DNA of 64,000 bases, taken from positions 452,273 to 516,272 of the forward strand of contig JAQTOU010000001.1 of NCBI GenBank assembly GCA_028713125.1, written 5' to 3'. Both the position numbers and the translations under genes were made by a program. The notes beneath the pieces were generated by a model, which ran no database searches, was not told where the DNA came from, and was given only the letters and a program-made list of their open reading frames with translations. Shown here in pieces: positions 38,170 through 48,033 of the stretch. Position 1 is the stretch's first letter. Every line of letters begins with the position of its first letter. This DNA comes from Elusimicrobiales bacterium. GTDB lineage: Bacteria; Elusimicrobiota; Elusimicrobia; Elusimicrobiales; UBA9959.

Positions 38170-39324
38170 CTAAACTTCCAGCCGCCGACACGCCTCATTT
38201 ATATCTTTCTCACGCTTAGCGTAGCAGAAACGGATTATATTATCCGCTTCTTTAGAGCCGTCACGATAAAAAGATTCTCCAGGCACAGAAGCCACTCCTG
38301 TGCGACGAAGCAATTCCATAGCTTTGTCCTTTCCGGTGGCTCCGGTTAAACCGCTGGCATCGGCCAGCACATAATACGCGCCCTGAGGAATAAAAGGTTT
38401 AAGACCGGCTTTGGTCAGGGCGGCACAGAACTTGTCTCGTTTAGCTTTATATTCCGCTGAAAGCCCGGCATAAAAATCAGGCGTAAGCGTCTCTATCCCC
38501 GCGGCAACAGCTTCCTGAAGCGGTGAAGGCGCGCAGACATAATAAAGGTCATTTAACTGACCAATGCGCTCGGCCCAATCCGCACGGCAGGCGGAATAGC
38601 CTATGCGCCAGCCGGTAATCGCATAGGTCTTTGAATACCCTCCGATGGTTACTGCCCGCTCGGCAAGGCCGGGAATGGTTGCCGGGCTTATATGCTTATG
38701 CCCGTCATAGGTTATATATTCGTAAATCTCATCAGTGAAGACGACCAGGTCATGCTTCTCGGCAAAGCCGCCCAGCCATTCAAGTTCAGCACGGGTCCAG
38801 ACCTTGCCGCAGGGGTTTGCCGGCGTGCACACCATTATAGCGCGAGTGCGGGGCGTAATAAGACTCTCAAGTTCGGCAGGGTCGAAACTCCAATCCGGCG
38901 GCCTAAGAGTAGCGTAAACGGCTTTCGCTTCCACAGCCTGCAGCGTGCTTAAGTGGTAGCCGTAATAGGGTTCGAAAAGTATTACTTCGTCTCCTGGAGA
39001 GAGCAAAGCTATTGCGGCGCAATAGAACGCGCCGGTAGAACCAGCCGAAACCACGATCTGATTTTCCGGATCGAACCTGAGTCCGTTGTCGCGCTTGAGC
39101 TTTAAGGCAAGGGCATTACGCAGACGGGCGACGCCGTCGTGGCGGGTGTAGGAATTCGCCCCGGCGCGAACGGCTTTATCAACGGCGGCGGCCACAACCT
39201 CAGGAACATCCGTATCGCAAACTCCCTGAGCCAGGTTTATACCGCCCACTTTGTCGCACTCTACAGACATGTTCCGGATCTCTGCTTTCTCTATAAAAGA
39301 AGAACGGGGACTTAGTTTCGACAT
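38170..39324 (-). CDS. PLP-dependent class I/II aminotransferase
   Basis: INLAQGVCDTDVP, TPANPCGKVW, GGYSKTYAITGWRIGY. Confidence 0.88.
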   Translation of the reverse strand: MSKLSPRSSFIEKAEIRNMSVECDKVGGINLAQGVCDTDVPEVVAAAVDKAVRAGANSYTRHDGVARLRNALALKLKRDNGLRFDPENQIVVSAGSTGAFYCAAIALLSPGDEVILFEPYYGYHLSTLQAVEAKAVYATLRPPDWSFDPAELESLITPRTRAIMVCTPANPCGKVWTRAELEWLGGFAEKHDLVVFTDEIYEYITYDGHKHISPATIPGLAERAVTIGGYSKTYAITGWRIGYSACRADWAERIGQLNDLYYVCAPSPLQEAVAAGIETLTPDFYAGLSAEYKAKRDKFCAALTKAGLKPFIPQGAYYVLADASGLTGATGKDKAMELLRRTGVASVPGESFYRDGSKEADNIIRFCYAKREKDINEACRRLEV

Positions 39325-39325
39325 T

Positions 39326-40447
39326 TTATTTACCGTAAAAAGCACGTACTGTTTTTATAACGTAGCCGACTTCTTCATCCGTTATCTCAACGCACATGGG
39401 CAGGCTGCAGACCTCGCGGCTAAGAGCCTCGGTCTCCGGAAAGCCGGTGTCCTTCAGCCCAAGACCGGCGTGCTTGTAATACGGCTTACGGAACTGGGTC
39501 AATACTTCAACCCCCTGTTCTTTCATCCAGGAAGAGAATTTATCCCCCTCCTTGGCGCGAAGAGTATAGTTCTGGTAGATATGGTCAAAGCCGGGAACAT
39601 TATAATGCGGCAGAAGCAGATTAGGCAGGTCCCCAAGCTCTTTTTTATAGCGGTCGGCTATAGCTTTGCGGCACACTATCCATGAGGGGAGGTGCCGGAG
39701 TTTCACGTCCAGGAAAGCAGCCTGCATATTATCCAGCAGGCAGGTCATACCATGGCCGAAATATTCGCCTGTGGCGCGGTCTTCGCCATTATAACGCATA
39801 CGCCGGCACCAGGCCGCAAAATCCGCGTCGTTGGTGGTTATGCCCCCGCCGTCGCCGTAGCCGCCGAGTATTTTAAAAGGGTAAAAGCTCCAGCAGCCCG
39901 CCGCGCTCCAACTGCCCGCGCCCCGCCCGTTGATGGAAGCGCCCAAACTCTGGCAGGCGTCCTCTATAACCCAAAGGTTATGTTTTTTTGCTATCTCAAG
40001 TATGCGCGGCATATCCGCCATCCAGCCGCTTAAGTGCACCGCCATGATACCGCGCGTACGCGGTGTAATCGCGGCCTCTATTTTGGAGCAATCGATATTA
40101 AAGTCTTTAGCCACGTCCACCAGGACGGGTTTGGCTCCGGCGTTAACTATAGCGGAACAGCTTGCCACAAAAGTATGCGCCGGAACTATAACCTCGTCTT
40201 CCGCGCTTTTTACGCGGTATTTAACCGAGAGCATAAGCGCGTCGTAGCCGCTATTCACGCCCACGGCGTACTTGGTTCCGACGAACTTGGCGAGGTTAGT
40301 TTCAAAATCTTTCAGATGCTGCTGGTCGATGAGCGCGCCTTTGTTCATTACGTCAAAATAGGCAGAGTCGATCTCCTCTTTTATGGTCTTATAGAGCTTG
40401 GCGGGAGAAACGAATCTTACTTTCTTTAAAGCAGTTTTTTCAGTCAT
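39326..40447 (-). CDS. DegT/DnrJ/EryC1/StrS sugar aminotransferase
   Basis: GVNSGYDALMLSVKY, VIVPAHTFVAS, IEDACQSLGA, YPFKILGGYGDGGGITT. Confidence 0.9.
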   Translation of the reverse strand: MTEKTALKKVRFVSPAKLYKTIKEEIDSAYFDVMNKGALIDQQHLKDFETNLAKFVGTKYAVGVNSGYDALMLSVKYRVKSAEDEVIVPAHTFVASCSAIVNAGAKPVLVDVAKDFNIDCSKIEAAITPRTRGIMAVHLSGWMADMPRILEIAKKHNLWVIEDACQSLGASINGRGAGSWSAAGCWSFYPFKILGGYGDGGGITTNDADFAAWCRRMRYNGEDRATGEYFGHGMTCLLDNMQAAFLDVKLRHLPSWIVCRKAIADRYKKELGDLPNLLLPHYNVPGFDHIYQNYTLRAKEGDKFSSWMKEQGVEVLTQFRKPYYKHAGLGLKDTGFPETEALSREVCSLPMCVEITDEEVGYVIKTVRAFYGK

Positions 40448-40475
40448 ATAACCCCTTTATGTATTTTCAGAACTA

Positions 40476-41453
40476 TCAGGCCAGACGCCTGGCCGCATTG
40501 ATTATATCCGCGCAATGCAGATAATATGCCTTTTCAAGCGAAATACTCGCGGGCGCGGGGCAGTCAGGGAGCGTAAGGCGTACAAGAGGCTTTTTAAGCC
40601 TTACCCCGGCCTCGGCCACAATAGCGGCGATCTCAGCCGAAATTCCGAAAGATCGCCACCCGCCGTCGGCAATAAGCAACCGGCCTGTCTTACGGACCGA
40701 GCGCAGTATAGCCGCTGTATCGAGCGGTTTAATCGTGCGCAAATCAATAACCTCGGCGGCTATTCCGCCTTTCTTAAGTTCGTCCGCGGCTTTAACTGCT
40801 TCCCTGGCCAAATAAGAGCAGGCCACTATGGTAAGGTCACTGCCCTTACGCCGTATAGCAGCTTTACCTATCGGGACTTCGTATATTTTCTCCGGCACGA
40901 CAGCTTCGTCCCGGTAAAGCCACCTGTCGTCCATAAACACTACGGGGTTATGGTCCTTTATAGCGGCAACCATTAAACCCTTCGCGTCATAAGGCGTGGC
41001 AGGCATAACTACTTTGAGCCCCGGGATATGCGCGAACATAGCGTGAAAAGACTGGGAGTGCTGCGCCGCCTGCTCACCGCCGCGGTTTATTATCCCCCAT
41101 ACGACCACAGGAGCGTTGCCGCTACCGCCGCTCATATAGTGCCAGTTGGCTGCCTCGTTGATAATGGGGTCGATGGCGTAAAGCATAAAGTCCACACGCG
41201 GATGCACCACCACGGGCCGCATTCCGGCGATAGCAGCGCCAACAGCCGCGCCGGTTATACCATTTTCGGAAACAGGGGTATCTATAACCCGCTTAGCGCC
41301 AAAACGTTTAAGCAATCCCAGGGCTGTATTTCCCACATACCATGGACTATTTACGCCCTGACCTATCAAGAAGACGGATTTATCAGCCGCCATCGTCTGA
41401 TGAAGGGCCTCGTTTATCGCAAGGCTGTAAGATAGGCGCCTATTTTGTGACAT
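40476..41453 (-). CDS. TPP-dependent dehydrogenase E1 beta subunit, second copy
   Basis: LSYSLAINEALHQTM, PVSENGITGAAVGAAIAGMRPVVVHPRVDFMLYAIDPIINEAANWHYM; start trimmed to MSQNRRL. Confidence 0.88.
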   Translation of the reverse strand: MSQNRRLSYSLAINEALHQTMAADKSVFLIGQGVNSPWYVGNTALGLLKRFGAKRVIDTPVSENGITGAAVGAAIAGMRPVVVHPRVDFMLYAIDPIINEAANWHYMSGGSGNAPVVVWGIINRGGEQAAQHSQSFHAMFAHIPGLKVVMPATPYDAKGLMVAAIKDHNPVVFMDDRWLYRDEAVVPEKIYEVPIGKAAIRRKGSDLTIVACSYLAREAVKAADELKKGGIAAEVIDLRTIKPLDTAAILRSVRKTGRLLIADGGWRSFGISAEIAAIVAEAGVRLKKPLVRLTLPDCPAPASISLEKAYYLHCADIINAARRLA

Positions 41454-42420
41454 ACTTCTCCAAGTGGCTAGGGTTAGGGCGCGGGCTTCTGCGGGCAAAG
41501 GCAACGGCGTCGGCAACTTCTGAAGCAGCCTGATACTTCAGAGCATTCAAAGCGGTAGGCGGCAGGAGTTTCTTTGAAGAGAGATAATGCTCGAAGCGGG
41601 TAATCGGGTCCTTTTTAAGCCAGCGTTTAAGTTCGGCAGGCGGACGTATGTCCGTATGAAGGCCCTGGATCGCATCATCGGGACCGACATGCCCCCTGAA
41701 GCGGTAAGTAAGGCACTCTATAAAGGCGGGCCCTTTGCCGGACCGGCAAAGCGCTACGGCCTCTTTAGCAGCTTCATGCACTTTCAAGACGTCGTTGCCG
41801 TCTATACGCCAGGTCTTGATACAAAAGGGTTCCGCTATGCGGCTTATATTTTCACTGTTCCGGCACTCTCGTATGGGCATGTGCGTGGCATATAGGTTGT
41901 TCTCACACACAAATATGAGCGGCAACTTCAAGAGAGAGGCAAAATTAAGGCTTTCGTATATACCGCCTTCACCTGTGGCGCCGTCCCCAAAAAACGCGGC
42001 GGCGACGCGTTTATCACCCCGTATATGCGCGGCCAAAGCAGCCCCAAGGGCCAGAGATATAGTGCCGCCTACGATGGGAGCAGCGCCAAGCATACCCTTT
42101 TCCGGGGCGACCAAGTGCATTGAACCGCCGCGCCCTTTTGCGCAGCCGGCCTCGCGACAGAAAATTTCAGCCATCATACGCCGGAGACTGCCGCCCTTGG
42201 CGACATAATGCCCATGGGAGCGATGCGTGCCGAACACATAGTCTTTATCGGTAAAGCAGGAAATCACCCCTGCAGCAACAGCTTCCTGGCCGGTGTAAAG
42301 GTGGCAAGGCGTGCGAATCTCGCCTTTAGCGATAGGCTCAACCAGGCTCTCCTCGCACTCACGGATGCGGTGCATAGTGAGAAGCAAGTTGGCTAAAAAG
42401 TTTTTATTATAACCCATCAC
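41440..42420 (-). CDS. TPP-dependent dehydrogenase E1 alpha subunit, second copy
   Basis: GRGGSMHLVAPEKG, FFGDGATGEGGIYESLNFASLLKLPLIFVCENN. Confidence 0.9.
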   Translation of the reverse strand: MMGYNKNFLANLLLTMHRIRECEESLVEPIAKGEIRTPCHLYTGQEAVAAGVISCFTDKDYVFGTHRSHGHYVAKGGSLRRMMAEIFCREAGCAKGRGGSMHLVAPEKGMLGAAPIVGGTISLALGAALAAHIRGDKRVAAAFFGDGATGEGGIYESLNFASLLKLPLIFVCENNLYATHMPIRECRNSENISRIAEPFCIKTWRIDGNDVLKVHEAAKEAVALCRSGKGPAFIECLTYRFRGHVGPDDAIQGLHTDIRPPAELKRWLKKDPITRFEHYLSSKKLLPPTALNALKYQAASEVADAVAFARRSPRPNPSHLEKYVTK

Positions 42421-42426
42421 TACATT

Positions 42427-43044
42427 TTACAATTTCAGAGGGGCCCGAGTACGGAATAAAGTGGAAATTGTATCAAAGATTATCTTTATATCTGTCCAAA
42501 GTGTGCGTTCTCGAACATACTTCATCTGAAGGCGCAATTTTTCCGGGCGGATAAGTTTAGTATATGCCTCGTCGGCATCGACAATACCGGAAGCAGCTAT
42601 AATCTCCCCTTCATTATGGAACTTTATTGAGGACCAGTCAGTAATGCCAGGCCTAACGGTAAGTATAACACGCTCCTCACTGGTATACATATCTACGAAC
42701 TTTTTCACTTCAGGGCGCGGTCCTACAAAACTCATGTCTCCGGTCACCACATTAATAAGCTGCGGCAGCTCATCCAGTTTAAATCTGCGCAGGAACGACC
42801 CAATACCTGTTATACGCACATCAGCCTCATGCGTAGACGCCCCCCCCTGCCGCTCTGCATCCACGCCCATGGAACGGAACTTAAAGGTGCGGAAAATCCT
42901 GCCGCCATACCCGATTCTTTCTCCACGGTAAAAAACCGGGCCCGGGGATGTAAGTTTAATTGCAATCGCGCATACCAGTAATACAGGCGACATAACCACA
43001 AGTCCAATTAACGCTAATGTAAAATCAAATATTCTTTTAGGCAT
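42427..43044 (-). CDS. Polyprenyl-phosphate sugar-1-phosphate transferase (initiating transferase)
   Basis: MPKRIFDFTLALIGLVVMSPVLLVCAIAIKLTSPGPVFYRGERIGYGGRIFRTFKFRSM; KLDELPQLINVVTGDMSFVGPRPE. Confidence 0.93.
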   Translation of the reverse strand: MPKRIFDFTLALIGLVVMSPVLLVCAIAIKLTSPGPVFYRGERIGYGGRIFRTFKFRSMGVDAERQGGASTHEADVRITGIGSFLRRFKLDELPQLINVVTGDMSFVGPRPEVKKFVDMYTSEERVILTVRPGITDWSSIKFHNEGEIIAASGIVDADEAYTKLIRPEKLRLQMKYVRERTLWTDIKIIFDTISTLFRTRAPLKL

Positions 43045-43047
43045 AAG

Positions 43048-44904
43048 TTACTCGGCTGTTTGACGAATAGGCAGCAACAAAAGTCTCCCCATCAAGTATA
43101 TCCCGAACCTCCTGGTTCGCAAAGCATAGGCCTTTAGTCTGAACCCCGCTTTTTTGGCGACAACAATTGAAGGCGGATTACTATCGCGGCTGACATACCA
43201 GAACCGCCTGTTTGATTTTCTCAATTCCGAGACGATCTTCTGCAAAGCCGATGTAGCAAGCTTTTCTCCGCGATAAGCAGGATCGGTCCAAGTGCTGCTT
43301 ATCTGCAAATCTTCCTTCGCCATAAAAGGCCAACGGAAATAGCCGGGGAGTATGACTGACCGATGTATAAATCTGTTCCCATGTTTGATGTAGAGAACAG
43401 CGTAATCCTGATTAATGAAGATACCGCATTTAAGGAATAGCCACCAAACAAACCCACGCACGCCAAACGTAGGGGGCATCACGGAAAAGCCTCTAGGCCT
43501 CCACCAGACAAACTCCAGTTCTTCCGCAAGGACTGGATCATACTCACTCCCTTCTGATGAATATGCCACAAAACATACGTTTGAAGCCTGAGGGCCCTCG
43601 TGATGCCTGCGCAATACCTCATCAAAAGGAACCAAGCGGACTGGCTCTCGTTGTGCCCGCAAAGCAACCGTTTCAATGTGCGCCAAAAGATGAGGATAAA
43701 TAACGTCCGCGGAGAATTTAGTGTTAAAAAGTTTTTTTGCTCGGGCTGCCGCAGACAGCCGCTCAGGCTCATTACTCATCAAATCCAGAATGGTTTTATA
43801 CAAATCCGCTGAAGAGAGAACATCATAGGAATAGCCGCAATGCTCTGAACGCAGCAGCTCTTTAGCCTCTCCTTCCAGACTTGACAATACAGGAAGCCCG
43901 AACGAAAAGTACTCGAACAGTTTATTTGGAAGGCTCTGCGGCGCTTTACTTGCATACGCCGCCAGCCCCAACTTAGCGGAACGGCCAAGAAATTCAATTT
44001 TAGCCGCATTTACCCAGCCGGTAAAAACGATATTTGGAACCCCCTCGGCCATTTTCTGCCATAACCGAGTTTTATCGCCGGACCCTGAAAAAACAAATTG
44101 GATATTATCGTGCCCCATTAACGATAATTTTTTTGCGGCTAGTATTACAGGAGCCAAATCATATGTTTTCCCAAAAGCACCGACAAACCAACATATAAAT
44201 TTGGCCGGGTCCACGCCATTATCGCGCAACTCCTTTTCGGTTTTTTGTAATTCCGAAGGAGTCGAAACTCCCGGTTTGTATCCCAAAGGGAACACCGCAT
44301 CTGGTATACGCTGCTCCAACCCTGCTTTCCGAAGCGCCCATTTTAAATACCACTCGGATATCCCTATGATGCCGGTTGAACGCTTTAAAGTCATTACGGC
44401 AAGGGTGTTCATTGGAGTTAAGGCCAGCTTTGCAAATCCTTTTAAAACCGGTGGGAGAACCTCGGCAAAAATATCGGGCCACAGGTCCCGAACATCAACA
44501 AGGACGGGGATTCCACGTTCATTTCCATAATCGACGCACATTGAAGCAAGCTCAATTGTGGGGAAAGCGGCCAATATTATGTCAGGGAGTTCTGTTTCTT
44601 GGCGTATCCAGTTATAAAAAGTGAAGGAAATCTGTTTATGGTCCCAAATCCTTGAAAAGGAGATATTCTTCGAATAACCGGTCCCATGTATTAACCTGAT
44701 ATCCAGGCCATTTTCCAACTTTACAGAGGTATGTGTTTGAAACAAGTGTTTTTTCTTGAAATGGTCAAAGGTAGAGGTCCACCAGACAACCTGATGCCCT
44801 TTTTCGACAAGGTAGTTCGCTAATGCGCCTGTACGGTGCAATCTCTCCTTGTTCGTAGAATCTATCGGGACTGGCTCGCCGATAGTGACCAGCCATATTT
44901 TCAT
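43048..44904 (-). CDS. GT4 (WbuB-like) glycosyltransferase fused to C-terminal GNAT acetyltransferase-like domain
   Basis: N-term MKIWLVTIGEPVPID...RTGALANYLVEKGHQVVWWTSTFDHFKKKH; C-term DLQISSTWTDPAYRGEKLATSALQKIVSEL...NPPSIVVAKKAGF. Confidence 0.78.
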   Translation of the reverse strand: MKIWLVTIGEPVPIDSTNKERLHRTGALANYLVEKGHQVVWWTSTFDHFKKKHLFQTHTSVKLENGLDIRLIHGTGYSKNISFSRIWDHKQISFTFYNWIRQETELPDIILAAFPTIELASMCVDYGNERGIPVLVDVRDLWPDIFAEVLPPVLKGFAKLALTPMNTLAVMTLKRSTGIIGISEWYLKWALRKAGLEQRIPDAVFPLGYKPGVSTPSELQKTEKELRDNGVDPAKFICWFVGAFGKTYDLAPVILAAKKLSLMGHDNIQFVFSGSGDKTRLWQKMAEGVPNIVFTGWVNAAKIEFLGRSAKLGLAAYASKAPQSLPNKLFEYFSFGLPVLSSLEGEAKELLRSEHCGYSYDVLSSADLYKTILDLMSNEPERLSAAARAKKLFNTKFSADVIYPHLLAHIETVALRAQREPVRLVPFDEVLRRHHEGPQASNVCFVAYSSEGSEYDPVLAEELEFVWWRPRGFSVMPPTFGVRGFVWWLFLKCGIFINQDYAVLYIKHGNRFIHRSVILPGYFRWPFMAKEDLQISSTWTDPAYRGEKLATSALQKIVSELRKSNRRFWYVSRDSNPPSIVVAKKAGFRLKAYALRTRRFGIYLMGRLLLLPIRQTAE

Positions 44905-45569
44905 GCTCCAACCCCTGTCATTAAACCAGACCCAGAGAGTCTGATCCACTCTTTAGAATCAGGTTTGAATTTTTTAATAATTTTATTCTTACCGACACAA
45001 ATAGTTCCGGGCGGGACAATGCCGGTAACAATCGCGCCAGCAGCAACTATGCTGCCATCGCCAATGTTTGCACCGCCAAAAATCATTGCGTTTTCGCCAA
45101 CCCAGACATTGTTCCCTATATATATATCCCCACGCTGGAACAATTCTCTATTTATCGGGATAGACGCAGGCAATGCGCATTCAGGACCGCTATACCGCCC
45201 GTGATCATGATCAATGACCAAGATCTTGCTTCCAAAAAGGACATTATCCCCAATATGTATATGCCCGATCGCTCCGATATGAAGCATATCGCCAAAGTGA
45301 GCGGATTTGCCTATTTCGATCCGTGGGCGAAACTCCTGTCCTTTATACTTGCTATAAGCCTCAACGCGGCAATAAACACCAAATGAGACCTCCCCGTGGA
45401 AGACCACATGTTTACGCCCAATCAATCTAAACCCCTCGCCACAAGTATTTCCCCTGCCAAGCAATAGGAAGCCCCTACCCCTAAGCAAGACTGAGCGGAC
45501 AGCCCTGGCAATAAAATTCACTGATCCTTCACAGAAAAATAAATCCACATAATTACTGAATATATTCAT
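44901..45569 (-). CDS. Left-handed beta-helix (hexapeptide) acyltransferase
   Basis: GANIGDGSIVAAGAIVTGIVPPGTICVGKNKIIKK repeats; ATGA overlap with downstream gene. Confidence 0.88.
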   Translation of the reverse strand: MNIFSNYVDLFFCEGSVNFIARAVRSVLLRGRGFLLLGRGNTCGEGFRLIGRKHVVFHGEVSFGVYCRVEAYSKYKGQEFRPRIEIGKSAHFGDMLHIGAIGHIHIGDNVLFGSKILVIDHDHGRYSGPECALPASIPINRELFQRGDIYIGNNVWVGENAMIFGGANIGDGSIVAAGAIVTGIVPPGTICVGKNKIIKKFKPDSKEWIRLSGSGLMTGVGA

Positions 45570-45595
45570 AATTTATTCTCAGCAAGAGCCGTAAT

Positions 45596-46819
45596 TCATT
45601 GGAGAAGTGGTGCCCACAATTTCCTGGATACTAAAGCCACAATAAAGAATAAGAGGATCATTGCCCCATAAGTAAATATATTCCCGTAATTCACATAAAA
45701 GGAAAACACAAGCGTTAAAAACGCGACAATATAATTTACAACTGGATGTTTCTTCTGCATAAGGGTTCCGACTCGCAAAAGGATGCTCGCAAGCAATATC
45801 GGCAATATAGCAATTCCTATATAGCCGAAATTTCGCCAAACGTCTCCGACAATGCCGACAGGAGTGATGTACATTGAATTATCATTATATGTTCCGACAT
45901 ATTCACCAGTTATAAAGGATGTAAGCCTGGAATATCTAAGGAGAAGGCAGCCATTCCAGCCATCGAATGCATTAAAACAGTCTCTACAAGACATATTTAA
46001 AGGATCAAGCCAAATCCGATTTAATGCCACAGCATAAGATTGCTCCTTAATTACACCAAAGTCGAACTCCGTAAGGTTATGCTGCAGCATTGTAACTACC
46101 GCGCCAACCAATGGAAGAAGAACTATTAACACCGGCAGATAAACAGTGAAAAATCTGGAATTGGTGGGCGTATAAATATACAGACAAAACATCAAAGTAA
46201 CAAGCGCCAACAATACAGGTCCACGGTCCAGTGTAAGGACAGAAGCCAATAGCAAGGTCGGCAGCACAAGTACAAATAAAATTTTATCCCTTCTTGCCCG
46301 TCCATAATAATATGCTACAGCCGCATAAATTAAAGACAAAGGAAGCAGCACACGTCTAGCAAGTTCAAGCGGGATTTGGAATATTCTAGAATCGTCATCG
46401 TAACCTAGAAATCTAAAAGTGTTAGCATCCAAATCACTACCTAATAAGAACAGTTTATTACGGCCGGAAAAAAAAGCATAATAAATAACATATGCGGCAC
46501 TGCACAGGACAAAGAAAATAGCAAACTTATAGAGTTTTGCGTAGATTTTATCATCCGCTGCTAATATTGTGGGCAATCTAATCAGCAACTTTTTCCTAAA
46601 AAACAAAAGGCCTGGCAGCAAATACGCGAATAGGAATATTGAGGCAATTGTTAGGTAGTTGTTGGTATAACAAAAGTTTAAGTCCGTCCCGCCAAAAGCA
46701 AGATACAGAACCGCAATATAGTAAAAAATAAAATGCACCAATAAAAAAATAAGGTAAGGACTAGGAAGTCTCTTTTGGCCAGGAAGGACAGGACTTAAAA
46801 TCTCGTTATTATTTGACAT
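45596..46819 (-). CDS. O-antigen/oligosaccharide repeat-unit polymerase (Wzy-like)
   Basis: polytopic; start trimmed to MSNNNEIL at 46817-46819, overlapping the upstream stop. Confidence 0.65.
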   Translation of the reverse strand: MSNNNEILSPVLPGQKRLPSPYLIFLLVHFIFYYIAVLYLAFGGTDLNFCYTNNYLTIASIFLFAYLLPGLLFFRKKLLIRLPTILAADDKIYAKLYKFAIFFVLCSAAYVIYYAFFSGRNKLFLLGSDLDANTFRFLGYDDDSRIFQIPLELARRVLLPLSLIYAAVAYYYGRARRDKILFVLVLPTLLLASVLTLDRGPVLLALVTLMFCLYIYTPTNSRFFTVYLPVLIVLLPLVGAVVTMLQHNLTEFDFGVIKEQSYAVALNRIWLDPLNMSCRDCFNAFDGWNGCLLLRYSRLTSFITGEYVGTYNDNSMYITPVGIVGDVWRNFGYIGIAILPILLASILLRVGTLMQKKHPVVNYIVAFLTLVFSFYVNYGNIFTYGAMILLFFIVALVSRKLWAPLLQ

Positions 46820-47987
46820 CATTAATACTATTTCTGACAGCTTCGAGGTATGCATGGCCATTTCTCGCGTCTGGCTCCAAATAGGCCCCTTCTCCCCACT
46901 CATTCCAAGCATTGATAAGAATGAGTTTGTTTTCACACTGGCCGTTAACCAAATGGGCCAGTTTCCGGAAATAATGTTCAAAAACCTCCGGGCTAACTCC
47001 AGTAAATATTTTGGCCCTGTTCTTATACCTGGCTGTATTATCAAAATCGACAAATGCTCCAGGGATAAGGTCCTTACCTTTATATTTCAGGCATTGTGTT
47101 TGGGCTATTATTTTATCCCAATGCTCGCTGTAATCCAGAAAAGTCGGACGCTCCTTCTTCATCCCTTGCAGCTTATATGCCACTTTTTTTAATGGATCCG
47201 GAATATTTCTAACAAATGATGAAAACCAGGAGCCCAACTCCCGCAATTTAATACTATCGCTTAAATCAGAAGAATTATATATTGAGGTGCCTGGCTGGAA
47301 AAGCGTAATCGAATCTATACTGGATAAAAAATCGTAGTTAGAAGGATTATGAGAGATCAATCCGGAAATATGGATCTCATGATTGGTTTCGCGAAGAATA
47401 TACTCGCGCAGTTCATCAACAAACACTGAAAAGCCAGGAATGCTTGCGGGCTGATAAATCTGAAGGAGGTATTTACCATCAAGAGTGACATATCTCGCGT
47501 CAGACATGGCTTTAGCAAGATACCTATAATGGTTTTCTCTTTCTGAAGAATGACTTTCGTAAGACTGGCGGATTAACATATCGCTGGCAGCGCTGCTATT
47601 CTTCCAACATCTTGTCCATGAATGATTTGCCCAGCAGAGATAAAAACTTGTATCTATCCACTTATTAGCCAAAATGATATCTATCGGACTGGACAAAAGA
47701 CGCACCCCGGAATACCAATAATGATAAATGCCAAAGCCATTAATACCATAAGATTTGGCCAGCGCAGCTTGCGCGGCAATAGCCTCTGGTTTGCTCAAAT
47801 CGTAATAGTTTCCGGATGAAGGAACCCGGGGCTGATAATGACCCGGGTATAAAGGAAGAGCCTTCCGAACATTATCCCACTCAGTAAAACCCTTACCCCA
47901 CCAGATATTATTTTCCTGGGTTTCATGGAATTGGGGCAAGTAATATGCGTAGATCTTAAGTTTTGATTTTCCCATAGAGAAGGACAA
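46809..47987 (-). CDS. WbsX / GH99-like domain protein
   Basis: KIYAYYLPQFHETQENNIWWGKGFTEWDNVRKALPLYPGHYQPRVP; NAWNEWGEGAYLEPD. Confidence 0.9.
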   Translation of the reverse strand: MSFSMGKSKLKIYAYYLPQFHETQENNIWWGKGFTEWDNVRKALPLYPGHYQPRVPSSGNYYDLSKPEAIAAQAALAKSYGINGFGIYHYWYSGVRLLSSPIDIILANKWIDTSFYLCWANHSWTRCWKNSSAASDMLIRQSYESHSSERENHYRYLAKAMSDARYVTLDGKYLLQIYQPASIPGFSVFVDELREYILRETNHEIHISGLISHNPSNYDFLSSIDSITLFQPGTSIYNSSDLSDSIKLRELGSWFSSFVRNIPDPLKKVAYKLQGMKKERPTFLDYSEHWDKIIAQTQCLKYKGKDLIPGAFVDFDNTARYKNRAKIFTGVSPEVFEHYFRKLAHLVNGQCENKLILINAWNEWGEGAYLEPDARNGHAYLEAVRNSINDVK

Positions 47988-48033
47988 TATCCATTAACGC
48001 TTTGCAAACAAACTCTTCCATGTTAATGTCCTA

